NCBI GenBank assembly: GCA_044238145.1
Contig: JBIIDT010000004.1
Span: 1 to 64,000 of the forward strand
DNA: 64,000 nucleotides
Direction: 5' to 3'
DNA from: QWPN01 sp044238145
GTDB lineage: Bacteria > Planctomycetota > Planctomycetia > Pirellulales > UBA1268
Position numbers and translations under genes: made by a program. Shown here piece by piece: positions 43,048 through 51,988 of this stretch (position 1 is the stretch's first letter; the number at the start of each line of letters is the position of its first letter). The notes beneath the pieces are model-generated. The model ran no database searches, was not told the DNA's origin, and saw only the letters and a list, made by a program, of their open reading frames with translations.

Positions 43048-45104
43048 CTCCGTCCGGCGATCGCTCCGCGGCGTCCGGCAAGGGGCCGCTCGGCCGGCTG
43101 GCCGACTTCCTCGACGACCGCACGGGCTGGCGGGGCCTCGTCCACGAGGCCCTCTTCGAGCGGGTGCCCGGCGGCGCGCGGTGGCGGTACGTGTGGGGCA
43201 GCACGCTCGTCTTCGCCTTCATGACGCAGGTCATCACCGGGCTCTTCCTGTGGGCCAACTACGCGCCCAGCGCCCAGACCGCCTGGGAGAGCGTCTATTA
43301 CATCCAGCACGAGATGACCGGCGGCTGGCTGCTCCGCGGCATCCACCACTTCATGGCCCAGGCGATGGTGGTGCTGCTCGCGCTGCACCTGCTCCAGGTG
43401 GTGATCGACGGGGCCTACAAGGCGCCCCGCGAGGTGAACTTCTGGCTCGGTCTCGTGCTCATGATCCTCGTGCTCGGCATGGCGCTCACGGGCTACCTGC
43501 TCCCCTGGGACCAGAAGGGCTACTGGGCCACGATCGTGGCCACGAACCTCGCCGGCATCGTGCCCTTCGTCGGGCCCTCGCTGCAGTCGCTGGTGGTCGG
43601 CGGACCGGAGTACGGCCACCACACGCTGACGCGGTTCTTCGCCCTCCACGCCGGCTTCCTCCCGGCGACGCTGGTGCTGTTCCTGGTCGTCCACCTGGCG
43701 CTGTTCCGCAGGCACGGTCTCCATGCCAAGCGGCCGATCACGCGGCCCGACGCCATGTTCTGGCCCGACCAGGTGCTCAAGGACGCCGTCGCCATGCTGG
43801 CGGTGATGGCCGTGGTGCTCGGCGTGATCCTCGTGCCGGCGGTGCGGACCATGCTCGCGGGCGAAGCCGTCGACTGGGGGCATGTGGGGGCGGAACTGGG
43901 CGCCCCGGCCGACCCGTCGGAGTCCTACGCCGCGGCCCGGCCGGAGTGGTACTTCCTGTTCCTGTTCCAGTTCCTCAAGGTCTTCGAGGGCTGGGGGGCC
44001 ACGGGCGAGTTCTTCGGCGCCATCGTCGTGCCGGGGCTGATCATGGCGGTCATGTTCCTGATGCCGATCATCGGCAACTGGCGGCTCGGCCACCGGTTCA
44101 ACGTTGCCTTCACGCTGGGCATCATCGCCGGCGCGGCCCTGCTCACGGCCCTCGCCCTGAACGAGGACTACTGCTCCTTGTGGATCGACAAGGCCGCGCT
44201 CGCCGACGCCGCGAAGCTCCACGACGAGACCGGCGGTGACGAGGCGAAGATCGCCGCGGCCCTCGGCGACGATCCGGCGAAGATCGCGGCCATGCGGAAG
44301 CAACTCGCGAAGCTCGAGGCCTGGCAAAACTCGCACGCCTTCCTGGCCGCGGCCCGGCAGGCGAAGCTCGAGGCCGCCCGGGCGGTCGAACTGGCCGGCC
44401 GGCCGGAGCGGATCCCGCCCACCGGCGCCCTCGACCTCGTCCGCCGCGATCCGCTCCTCCGCGGCCCGAAGCTCTTCGGCCTGGCCGAGGGGAAGGACTG
44501 CGCGAGCTGCCACGCCCACGTCGATCCCGCGGCCCCCGAAGCCGCCACGCAGTTCGCCGCCGCCTCCGCCGCGAACCTCCACCGCTTCGGCACCGCCGCC
44601 TGGGTCCGCGGGCTCTTCGATCCGCAGCGGGTCGCCGGACCGGAGTACTTCGGCAACACGGCCCACAAAGACGGCGACATGGTGGCCTACGTCCGCGACG
44701 AGATGGCCGACCGCACGAAGTGGAAGCCCGACGAGATCGAGGCGGTCGCGGTGGCGCTCGCCGCCGAGGCGGGCCTGCCGGATGCGGCGGCCACGGCGGC
44801 GCAGGTGGAGCGGGGCCGAGCCCTGATCGCCGACGGCGACCGCTGCGGCGCCTGCCACGAGTTCGGCGGCAACGGCACGGGCTTCGGCGCGGCACCCGAC
44901 CTCACCGGCTGGGCCGGCCGCGAATGGCTCGTGGGGATCATCGCCGACCCGACGCACGAGCGGTTCTACGGCGACACGAACGACCGGATGCCGGCCTTTG
45001 AGAAGCTGCTCACCGCCGAGCAGATCGGCCTGCTCGCCGATTGGCTGCGGGGCGATTGGTATCGGCCCGCCGTCGCGCACGGGGCTGCCGATCCGGCGGA
45101 ATGA
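43044..45104 (+). CDS. Cytochrome b fused to a diheme cytochrome c (bc-type complex)
   Basis: 686 residues. The first 370 or so are cytochrome b with about eight membrane segments, heme-ligand histidines in GIHHFMAQAMVVLLALHLLQ and FALHAGFLPATLVLFLVVHL, and the quinol-site motif ARPEWYFLFLFQFLK. The C-terminal part carries two heme c motifs, CASCH (486-490) and CGACH (601-605), linked by a charged helical region. The single chain thus combines cytochrome b and c functions, something like a fused QcrB-QcrC. It is translationally coupled to the Rieske gene. Confidence 0.93.
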   Translation: MTPSGDRSAASGKGPLGRLADFLDDRTGWRGLVHEALFERVPGGARWRYVWGSTLVFAFMTQVITGLFLWANYAPSAQTAWESVYYIQHEMTGGWLLRGIHHFMAQAMVVLLALHLLQVVIDGAYKAPREVNFWLGLVLMILVLGMALTGYLLPWDQKGYWATIVATNLAGIVPFVGPSLQSLVVGGPEYGHHTLTRFFALHAGFLPATLVLFLVVHLALFRRHGLHAKRPITRPDAMFWPDQVLKDAVAMLAVMAVVLGVILVPAVRTMLAGEAVDWGHVGAELGAPADPSESYAAARPEWYFLFLFQFLKVFEGWGATGEFFGAIVVPGLIMAVMFLMPIIGNWRLGHRFNVAFTLGIIAGAALLTALALNEDYCSLWIDKAALADAAKLHDETGGDEAKIAAALGDDPAKIAAMRKQLAKLEAWQNSHAFLAAARQAKLEAARAVELAGRPERIPPTGALDLVRRDPLLRGPKLFGLAEGKDCASCHAHVDPAAPEAATQFAAASAANLHRFGTAAWVRGLFDPQRVAGPEYFGNTAHKDGDMVAYVRDEMADRTKWKPDEIEAVAVALAAEAGLPDAAATAAQVERGRALIADGDRCGACHEFGGNGTGFGAAPDLTGWAGREWLVGIIADPTHERFYGDTNDRMPAFEKLLTAEQIGLLADWLRGDWYRPAVAHGAADPAE

Positions 45105-45133
45105 GCCCGATGCGGCGCGTGCGAATGGGTGAC

Positions 45134-45213
45134 GGCTCGGGGACGATACGAGTTGCCTCGCTGATGGCCGCGGCGGCCATAGGCTCGGCATCCTCGCATC
45201 GATCCCCTTCGCC
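45134..45213 (-). repeat. Variable-hairpin intergenic element, family 2, copy 4
   Basis: In the 165-base gap between the cytochrome b/c gene and the CapA-like gene. The outer stem GGGGACGATACGA pairs with TCGCATCGATCCCC; the one odd pair is G-U on the minus strand. The central hairpin ATGGCCG-CGG-CGGCCAT (45164-45180) is identical to that at 11.4 kb, inside a shared 29-base identity. No other feature is seen in the gap apart from the CapA ribosome site. Confidence 0.63.
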
Positions 45214-45269
45214 TTCCCGCATGGGAATCGCGTCGTGAAGCAGCCCATGCCCGGCGTCGGAGACCTTGC

Positions 45270-46226
45270 ATGTCGATGAGACGATGGATGGCGATCGCAG
45301 CGGCGTTCCTGGTCGCGGCCACTGCGGCGTTCGCCGTCGAGCCGGCCGCACCGAAGCGGAAGGAGTCGCCCCCAGGGAGCGTGGCCGTCGCCTTCGCGGG
45401 CGACATCATGCTCGACAACGGTCCCGGCCACGCGATCGCCTCGGGCCGCGACCCGTTCGCGGCCTGCGCGGAGCTCCTCCTCGACGCCGACTTCACGGTC
45501 GGCAACCTGGAGTGCGTGCTAGGGAAGGGGGGCCGGCAGGTGCTCAAGGAATACACGTTCCGTGCCGCCACCGATTCCCCCGCGCATCTGAAGCGGTATT
45601 TCTCGGCGGTTTCCGTCGCCAACAACCACGCCATGGACTTCGGGCCCGACGGGCTCGTGGAGTGCCTGCGGATCCTGGCGGCCGAGGGCATCCCGCAGGT
45701 GGGTGGCGGCACGAACCTGCCGGCGGCCCGGCGGCCGCTCGTGCTCGAGAAGTACGGCATCACGGTGGCGCTCGTCGCCGCCAACGGCTTCCAGGCGGCG
45801 AAGTCGGCCGCGGGAGAGGCGACGCCGGGCGTCGCGCCCCTGGATGAAGCGGCGATCCTCGCCGACGTCGCCGCCGCCCGACGTGACGCCGACTTCGTGG
45901 TCCCGTTCGTCCACTGGGGGCCGGAACTCGTCGCCCAGCCCCGCGCGGCGGATCGCGCTCTGGCCCGGAAGATGATCGACGCGGGGGCCGCGGCCGTGAT
46001 CGGCGGGCATCCGCACGTCACGCAGACGGTGGACGTGCACGCCGCCGCGCCGATCGTCTACAGCCTCGGCAACTTCGTGTTCGACTATTACCCGGTCGAT
46101 CCGCCGGAGTGGACGGGCTGGGTCGCGCGGCTGACGTTCGCCAAGGGCAAGCCGGTCGCCCTCGAGACCCATGCCGTCGTCCTCGACGCCGCCGGCCTGC
46201 CCCGGCCCGCCCGCGAGGAGGACTGA
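45270..46226 (+). CDS. CapA-family (poly-gamma-glutamate synthesis-type) phosphoesterase-like protein
   Basis: 318 residues with a signal peptide (MAIAAAFLVAATAAFA). The CapA fold motifs are in order: VAVAFAGDIMLDNGP, ADFTVGNLECVL, SVANNHAMDFG, VPFVHWGPEL and AVIGGHPHVTQTVDVHAAAP with IVYSLGNFVFDY. The family is calcineurin-like and linked to capsule or polyglutamate systems, but no capB/capC partners are present here, so the biological role is open. GGAG lies upstream of the ATG at 45270. It is convergent with the dehydrogenase gene, 10 bases away. Confidence 0.88.
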   Translation: MSMRRWMAIAAAFLVAATAAFAVEPAAPKRKESPPGSVAVAFAGDIMLDNGPGHAIASGRDPFAACAELLLDADFTVGNLECVLGKGGRQVLKEYTFRAATDSPAHLKRYFSAVSVANNHAMDFGPDGLVECLRILAAEGIPQVGGGTNLPAARRPLVLEKYGITVALVAANGFQAAKSAAGEATPGVAPLDEAAILADVAAARRDADFVVPFVHWGPELVAQPRAADRALARKMIDAGAAAVIGGHPHVTQTVDVHAAAPIVYSLGNFVFDYYPVDPPEWTGWVARLTFAKGKPVALETHAVVLDAAGLPRPAREED

Positions 46227-46236
46227 CGGGCTCCCG

Positions 46237-47472
46237 TCAGGCCACGCCGCCGAGGACGGTGGCCCGGGCCACGCGGCCGACGCCGAGCATGTAGGCCGCC
46301 GTCCGCAGCGGCACCTTCCGCGAGCCGGCCAGCTGCCAGACCTGCTCGAAGGCCTCGCCCAGGATCCGGTCGAGCTCCTGCCGCACGCGGTTGATGCCCC
46401 ACTGGTAGTGCTGCCGGTTCTGTACCCATTCGAACCAGCTCGCCGTCACGCCGCCGGCGTTGGCGAGGATGTCGGGGAGGACGACGATGCCCTTGCCTTC
46501 GAGGATCTCGTCGGCGTCGGGCTCCGTCGGCGCGTTGGCCCCTTCCACGATGATCGGCGCCCGCACCGCGGCGGCGTTGGCCGCTGTGAGCACGCCGCCG
46601 AGCGCGGCCGGAATCAGCACGTCGCAGTCGAGCGCGAGCAGCTCCGCGTTCGTGACCGGGTCGCCGCCGGAGAAACCGTCCAGCCGGCCGCCGTGGGCGT
46701 GGGCGTGCCGCAGGAGTTCGAGGACGTCGAAGCCCTCGGGCCGGTGGAAGCCGCCGCCGGCGTCGCTCACCGCCACGATCAGGCACTCGGCGTCGTGGAG
46801 GAACTTCGCGGTGTGGGAGCCGACGTTGCCGAAGCCCTGGATGGCCACCCGCGTGCCGGGAATGCGGCGGCCGAGCCGGCTCAACAGCTTGAGCGTCAGC
46901 GCGCCGACGCCGCGGCCCGTCGCCTCCTCGCGGCCGGGGATGCCGTGGTACTCGACCGGCTTGCCCGTCACGCAGGCGGGCGCGAAGCCGTGATAGCGGC
47001 CGTACTGGTTCATGATCCAGGCCATCGTGTCGGCCGTGGTGCCCATGTCGGGCGCCGGGATGTCGACGTCGGGGCCGAAGAGGTCGTGGATCGCGTCCAC
47101 GAACCGGCGGGTCACCCGCTCCAGTTCCCGTTGCGACCACTTCGACGGGTCGATCGACACGCCCCCCTTCGCGCCGCCGTACGGGATGTCGACGACGGCC
47201 GTCTTCCAGGTCATGAGCGAGGCCAGGGCGCGGACCTCGTCGAGATCGACGTGGGGGTGGTAGCGCAGCCCCCCCTTCATCGGCCCCCGGGCGTCGTTGT
47301 GCTGCACGCGGTAGCCGATGAGCGTCGCCAGTTCGCCCGAATCCCGCTCGATCGGGATCTGCACCTGCACCTCGCGCTTCGCCGTGAGCAGGAGCCGCCG
47401 CATGCTCTCGGAGAGGTCGAGCTGATCGGCCGCCCGGTCGAAGTAGATCCGGGTGGCTTCGCTGGCGCGCAT
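46237..47472 (-). CDS. Glu/Leu/Phe/Val dehydrogenase (glutamate dehydrogenase)
   Basis: 411 residues. Catalytic and substrate motifs: GPMKGGLRYHPHVDLDEV, LMTWKTAVVDIPYGGAKGGV, DIPAPDMGT, then the Rossmann loop VAIQGFGNVGSHTA and EGANAPTEPDA, PDILANAGGVTASWFEW. These fit hexameric glutamate dehydrogenase interconverting glutamate and 2-oxoglutarate; NAD preference is likely from an acidic-type fingerprint but not certain. The ATG at 47472 gives the usual N-terminus. It is divergent from the pseudokinase gene. Confidence 0.94.
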   Translation of the reverse strand: MRASEATRIYFDRAADQLDLSESMRRLLLTAKREVQVQIPIERDSGELATLIGYRVQHNDARGPMKGGLRYHPHVDLDEVRALASLMTWKTAVVDIPYGGAKGGVSIDPSKWSQRELERVTRRFVDAIHDLFGPDVDIPAPDMGTTADTMAWIMNQYGRYHGFAPACVTGKPVEYHGIPGREEATGRGVGALTLKLLSRLGRRIPGTRVAIQGFGNVGSHTAKFLHDAECLIVAVSDAGGGFHRPEGFDVLELLRHAHAHGGRLDGFSGGDPVTNAELLALDCDVLIPAALGGVLTAANAAAVRAPIIVEGANAPTEPDADEILEGKGIVVLPDILANAGGVTASWFEWVQNRQHYQWGINRVRQELDRILGEAFEQVWQLAGSRKVPLRTAAYMLGVGRVARATVLGGVA

Positions 47473-47607
47473 GGGACGAGTCCTTCGGGGCGGGGCCGGG
47501 CGGGGCTGGGGAATCGTACCGGGGCCGGCGCCGGCCCCACAAGGAACCGCGGCGCGGCGGCGGCGGGCGGAACTCGCTACCATGCGGGCAGTCGAGACAC
47601 CCGCACG

Positions 47608-50583
47608 ATGCCCACCCCCACGGTCGACGAGTTCTGGAAACTGCTCGCCCGCAGCCGGCTGGTGGATGCCGGCGCCGTGGAGGGCCTGCGCGCGGAGCAC
47701 GCCCGGGACGGCCGCGGCGGCGACGCCAAGGCGGCCGCCCAGTGGCTCGTCGACCGCGGCGTGCTCACGCGCTGGCAGGCGAAGCGGCTGGGCATCGGCG
47801 ACCTCGGCCCGTTCTTCCTCGGCGACTACCGGCTGCTCGAGCGGCACGATCGTCAGGGCGACGGCCTGCTGTTTTCGGCGCGGCACGACCCGTCGGGCCG
47901 GGCCGTCACGCTCATGCTGCTCAACGCCAAGCGGTGCCGTGACGTGGAGATCTGGACGGCGATCGTCACGCGGACGAGCACCGCCCATCAGGCGACCGAT
48001 CCGCTGCTCTCCCGCACCTGGGCCCTCGAGCAGGCGGAGGGGGCGCGGTTCATCGTCTGCGAGACGGTCGTGGGCGAGACGCTCGCGCGGGAGCTCGCCC
48101 GCCTCGGGCCGCTGCCGCAGGCGCAGGCGGGGGTGCTCGCCCACCATGTCGCCCGGGCCGTGGGGACGATCCACGCGGCCGGCGGCGTCCATGGCGGGCT
48201 GTCGCTCGACGTGCTCCTCCGCGAGCCCGTGCCGGCCGGCGCCCCGGAGCGGAACGGCCGCGTCCGGCTCCTGCAGTTCCCGCTCGTGGGCGACCCGCAC
48301 GGTCTCGTGCTGCGGCCCCCCGTCGGCGGCCCGGACGAGAACACGCTGGGCGAGCAGGCGGCGTTCATCGCACCGGAGTTGATGCTGCCCGACCAGCCGT
48401 GCGACACGCGGACGGACGTGTACGCGATCGGCTGCATCCTCCACGCGCTGCTGACGGGCACGCCGCCGGGCTGGCAGGGGGACGTGGCGCAGACGCTGCG
48501 GAAGGCGGCGATCGCCGGGCCTCCGCCCCTCGGCCCACCGGTGTCTTCCGCACTGGCGGCGCTCGTCGCCAGCCTCACGGCCCGCGATCCCGATGCCCGC
48601 TTCCAGGACGCCAACGCGGCGGCGGAGGCGATCGCCGTTTGCTGCGGCATCGTGCCGGCGGCGACCCTGACCGAGTCCACCGCGACGCCGGCCGCCGCGC
48701 GCACGGCGTCGGCCGACGTGGACGCGGCGTCCGGCTGGCAGCTCGGTGAGGCGCGGAAGGCCCGCGCGAGTGGCGGCGGGTCGCTCGACTGGATCCCGGC
48801 CACGAGTGGTACGCGGCCGTCCACCTCCCGTCCGCCCGCCACCTCGGCGGCGCCAGCCGCGGTCATGCCCGGGGCCGCGACCGCCGCCACGCTCGCCGCG
48901 CGGCGCCGGGCCGCCCGCTTGCGACTCGCGGGCGCCGGCGTCGCCGTGGCCGTGATCGTGGCCGTGGCGGGGATGATCGTGTCGCAGTTCGATTTCAGCA
49001 CCGTCGCGACTGCGCCGCGGGCGCCCGTCCGGCGGCAATCGCCCAAGCCCGCGGTCCCGCCGGAGCAGGACATGAAACGGCCGGACGCGGCGGCCACCGC
49101 TGCCGAGAAGCCGGTGGCTCCGCCAGCCGACCCGCGGCCCGACCCGCCCGCGGAGCCGCCCGTCGCGTCGCAGCGGCAGATCGTCAGCGACGATCCGGCC
49201 CTTCCGTGGGCGTCGCCGACCTCCAGCCCGCCGCCCCGGCTGGCGTTCTTGCCGCCGGGCGCGCAGCTCGCGCTTCTCGCCCGGCCCGCCGCCGCGCTCG
49301 CCGCCGAGGCCGCCGACGAGGAGGGCACGCTGTTCCTCAAGTCGCTCGGTCCCGCGGCGGAGGCGGCCGTGCAGGAGCTGGCGCGGATGTGCGGATGCGA
49401 TCTTGCGGAGATCGAGTCGCTGCAGGTCGGCTGGCAGGCCGGCAAGGTGGACGAGGTGCTCGACGGCTACGCGATCCGCATCGTCGAGTCGCGGCGTCTG
49501 CCGGCGGACGACGCGACTCGCCAGGCCGCCTGGGGCCCGACGACGGCCGTCGACGTCGCGGGTCAGACGATCCACAAGGGGCAGCGGCTCGCCTATTGGG
49601 TGCCGGAATCGGGAGGCGGCCGGACGCTCGTGGCCGCCCCCGCACCGCTCCTCGAGATGATCGTCACCGAGACGGCAGCCGCCCCGGCGGAGGGCCTGGC
49701 CGTGAGCCTGCCGAAGGAGATGGAGACGCTCGTGGGAATGCTCGACGCCGATCGCCACGTGACGGTGTTCGGTGCCCCGCACTACCTCGCCCACGACGGC
49801 CGCCGGCTGCTCGCGGGTCCGCTCGCCCGGCTCGCCGAACCGCTGGCGGACTTCTTCGGCGACGATGTCCGGGCGGCCGCCCTGTCGCTCCACTTCGGCG
49901 GCAACGCCTACGCCGAACTGGACGTCGTGGCCACGGCCGACGCCCCGGCGGCCGCCCTGGCGCCGAAGCTGGCGACGGCCCTGGGCGGCCTCGCCGACGC
50001 GGCGGAGGCCTATTGCGCGGAGCTCGATCCGGCCCCCTACGGCCGCCGGCTGGTGCTCCGGCTGCCGCCGATGATCCGCGCGCTCGCCACCAATCTTCGC
50101 TCGGGGGTGGAGAACAAAGCTGTCGTCCTCAACGCCTACCTGCCGCCGCACGCCGCCCACAACCTGGCGCTGGCGACCGAGCTCGTCCTCGCCCAGGCGC
50201 CACGGGCCGGGGCGGGGCCCGCCGTCGCGGCCGCCCCCGCCGCGGCCGAGGGTGCCCTCGGCAAGATGCAGAAGAAGATCACGCTCGTGTTCGTCAAGGA
50301 CACGCTCGAGAAGACGATTCAAATGATCTCCGAGGAGATCGGCGTGCCGATGGAGATCCTCGGCCCCGACCTGCAGCTCGAAGGGATCACGAAGAACCAG
50401 TCGTTCGGCCTCGACGAGACGGACAAGACCGCCGAGGCCGTGCTGCGGGTGGTCCTGGCCAAGGCGAACCCCGACGGCAAGCTCGTGTTCGTCGTGCGGA
50501 AGAAGGACGGCACGGAGACGATCGAGATCACCACCCGCGCCGCCGCTCAGAAGCGCGGCGACACGCTGCCGGCGGGGCCGTGA
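47608..50583 (+). CDS. Membrane pseudokinase with C-terminal secretin/STN-like domain
   Basis: 991 residues. The N-terminus (FWKLLARSRLVDAGAVEGL, LTRWQAKRL, GPFFLGDYRLLERHD) is that of planctomycete Ser/Thr kinases, and IAPELMLP and DVYAIGCILHALLTGTPP are kinase late motifs. But the Gly loop is lost, the VAIK lysine is absent (AVTLMLLNAKR), HRDLK is replaced by HGGLSLDVLL and there is no DFG. One transmembrane segment lies at about 441-463 (AGVAVAVIVAVAGMIV). The C-terminal 100 residues (KITLVFVKDTLEKTIQMISE, GVPMEILGPDLQL) resemble the short STN/secretin N-domain. The roughly 330 residues between are not recognised. The ATG at 47608 is chosen. Confidence 0.83.
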   Translation: MPTPTVDEFWKLLARSRLVDAGAVEGLRAEHARDGRGGDAKAAAQWLVDRGVLTRWQAKRLGIGDLGPFFLGDYRLLERHDRQGDGLLFSARHDPSGRAVTLMLLNAKRCRDVEIWTAIVTRTSTAHQATDPLLSRTWALEQAEGARFIVCETVVGETLARELARLGPLPQAQAGVLAHHVARAVGTIHAAGGVHGGLSLDVLLREPVPAGAPERNGRVRLLQFPLVGDPHGLVLRPPVGGPDENTLGEQAAFIAPELMLPDQPCDTRTDVYAIGCILHALLTGTPPGWQGDVAQTLRKAAIAGPPPLGPPVSSALAALVASLTARDPDARFQDANAAAEAIAVCCGIVPAATLTESTATPAAARTASADVDAASGWQLGEARKARASGGGSLDWIPATSGTRPSTSRPPATSAAPAAVMPGAATAATLAARRRAARLRLAGAGVAVAVIVAVAGMIVSQFDFSTVATAPRAPVRRQSPKPAVPPEQDMKRPDAAATAAEKPVAPPADPRPDPPAEPPVASQRQIVSDDPALPWASPTSSPPPRLAFLPPGAQLALLARPAAALAAEAADEEGTLFLKSLGPAAEAAVQELARMCGCDLAEIESLQVGWQAGKVDEVLDGYAIRIVESRRLPADDATRQAAWGPTTAVDVAGQTIHKGQRLAYWVPESGGGRTLVAAPAPLLEMIVTETAAAPAEGLAVSLPKEMETLVGMLDADRHVTVFGAPHYLAHDGRRLLAGPLARLAEPLADFFGDDVRAAALSLHFGGNAYAELDVVATADAPAAALAPKLATALGGLADAAEAYCAELDPAPYGRRLVLRLPPMIRALATNLRSGVENKAVVLNAYLPPHAAHNLALATELVLAQAPRAGAGPAVAAAPAAAEGALGKMQKKITLVFVKDTLEKTIQMISEEIGVPMEILGPDLQLEGITKNQSFGLDETDKTAEAVLRVVLAKANPDGKLVFVVRKKDGTETIEITTRAAAQKRGDTLPAGP

Positions 50584-50604
50584 CGCCGGGCAAGGCGGCG
50601 GCGA

Positions 50605-51945
50605 TCAGCCGAGGAGCACGATCGCCACCGACATGTAGAGCACGATCCCCACGATGTCGACGATCGCCGAGACGAAGGGGTTGCTCATCAGGGCCGGGTC
50701 GAGGCCCAGCGACCGGAAGAGCAGCGGCAGGGCCGAGCCGACGAGCGTGCCCATGAGCACCACGCCGAGGATCGTGAGCGGGATCACGATCGCCGCCGCG
50801 GCCGACGGGGCGTAGGCGAGGGCGAGCAGATAGCCGGGGATCGCCAGCAGGCCGCCGAGCAGCAGGCCGAGGACCAGCTCCCGGCGGAGGATTCGCGGCC
50901 AGTCGGTGAGCCGGCAGTCGCCGGTGGACAGGGCGGTGATCACGAGCGTGGCCGACTGGTTGCCCGAGTTGCCGCCGCTGGCGATGACGAGCGGGATGAA
51001 GGCCACGAGCCAGGCGTGCGGCGACTGCCACTTCGCCAGCACCATCGCCGTCACGGCGGCCGTGGCGAACAGGATCGCCAGCCACACGCCGCGCTTCCAG
51101 GTCATCGAGATCAGCGCCGCCTCGAGGTAGCTCTCGCCGAGCGGCTGGATGGCGGCGATCCGCTGGGCGTCGTCGGTCGCCTCCTGACGGACGGCGTCGA
51201 GCACGTCGTCGTGAGTCACGATGCCCACCAGCCGGTTGCGGTCGTCGACCACGGGGATGGCGATGAAGTCGAAGCGGGCGAGCTTCTCCACGACCCGCTC
51301 CCGGGGTTCCTCGACCCGCACGCTGATCGGGTCGCGCTGCATGAGGTCGGCCACGAGGGCCATCGGCTTGGCGAGGATCAGGTCGCGCAGCGAGACGAAG
51401 CCGAGCAGCCGCCGCTCGGCGTCGAGCACGTAGATGTAGTAGATCGACTCGCTGTTGGGAGCCTGGGAGCGGAGCCGCGTGATCGCCTCGCCGGCCGTGA
51501 TGTCGGCCGGCAGCGACGCGTACTCCGTCGTCATCAAAGACCCGGCCGACCCCTCCGGGCAGGAGAGGAGCATGCGGATGTCGTGCCGCTCCGCCTTGGC
51601 CACCAGTGGCAGGATCTCCTCGACGAGCTCCGGGTCGAGTTCGCGGAGGAGGTCGTCGCGGTTGTCGGGCGCCATCCACTCGATCAGCGGCCCGAGGTGG
51701 GCCCGATCGCCCGCCTTGACGAGCTCGATCTGCCGGGCCATCGGGTAGTACGGGAAGATCTCGGCCTGCTGCTCGACCGGCACGGACTCGAGCATCTGCC
51801 ACAGCTCTCGGTCGTCGAGTCCGGCGGAGAACTCGGCCACCGTCGCCGGGTGCAGTTCCGCGGCCACCTCGCGCAGCCCCGCCGTGTCGCCCTCGGCGAG
51901 CATGACGCGGAGTTCGGGAATGAGGATCGGATTGGCGGCGTTCAT
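50605..51945 (-). CDS. mgtE: MgtE-family magnesium transporter
   Basis: 446 residues with the three MgtE parts: an N-domain (about 1-130; ELHPATVAEFSAGLDDRELW, LDPELVEEILPLV), two CBS domains (about 135-260; GSLMTTEYASLPADITAGEA, DLMQRDPISVRVEEPRERVV, VVDDRNRLVGIVTHDDVLD) and five membrane helices with ASGGNSGNQSATLVITALSTG, the conserved pore region. The cytoplasmic N and CBS domains sense magnesium in known homologues. The ATG at 51945 is taken; an in-frame upstream extension is not conserved. Divergent from the diheme cytochrome gene. Confidence 0.94.
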   Translation of the reverse strand: MNAANPILIPELRVMLAEGDTAGLREVAAELHPATVAEFSAGLDDRELWQMLESVPVEQQAEIFPYYPMARQIELVKAGDRAHLGPLIEWMAPDNRDDLLRELDPELVEEILPLVAKAERHDIRMLLSCPEGSAGSLMTTEYASLPADITAGEAITRLRSQAPNSESIYYIYVLDAERRLLGFVSLRDLILAKPMALVADLMQRDPISVRVEEPRERVVEKLARFDFIAIPVVDDRNRLVGIVTHDDVLDAVRQEATDDAQRIAAIQPLGESYLEAALISMTWKRGVWLAILFATAAVTAMVLAKWQSPHAWLVAFIPLVIASGGNSGNQSATLVITALSTGDCRLTDWPRILRRELVLGLLLGGLLAIPGYLLALAYAPSAAAAIVIPLTILGVVLMGTLVGSALPLLFRSLGLDPALMSNPFVSAIVDIVGIVLYMSVAIVLLG

Positions 51946-51988
51946 GGGGCGGCCGGCGGGCGGGCGGGGCCTATACTGCGGAGCAGCA

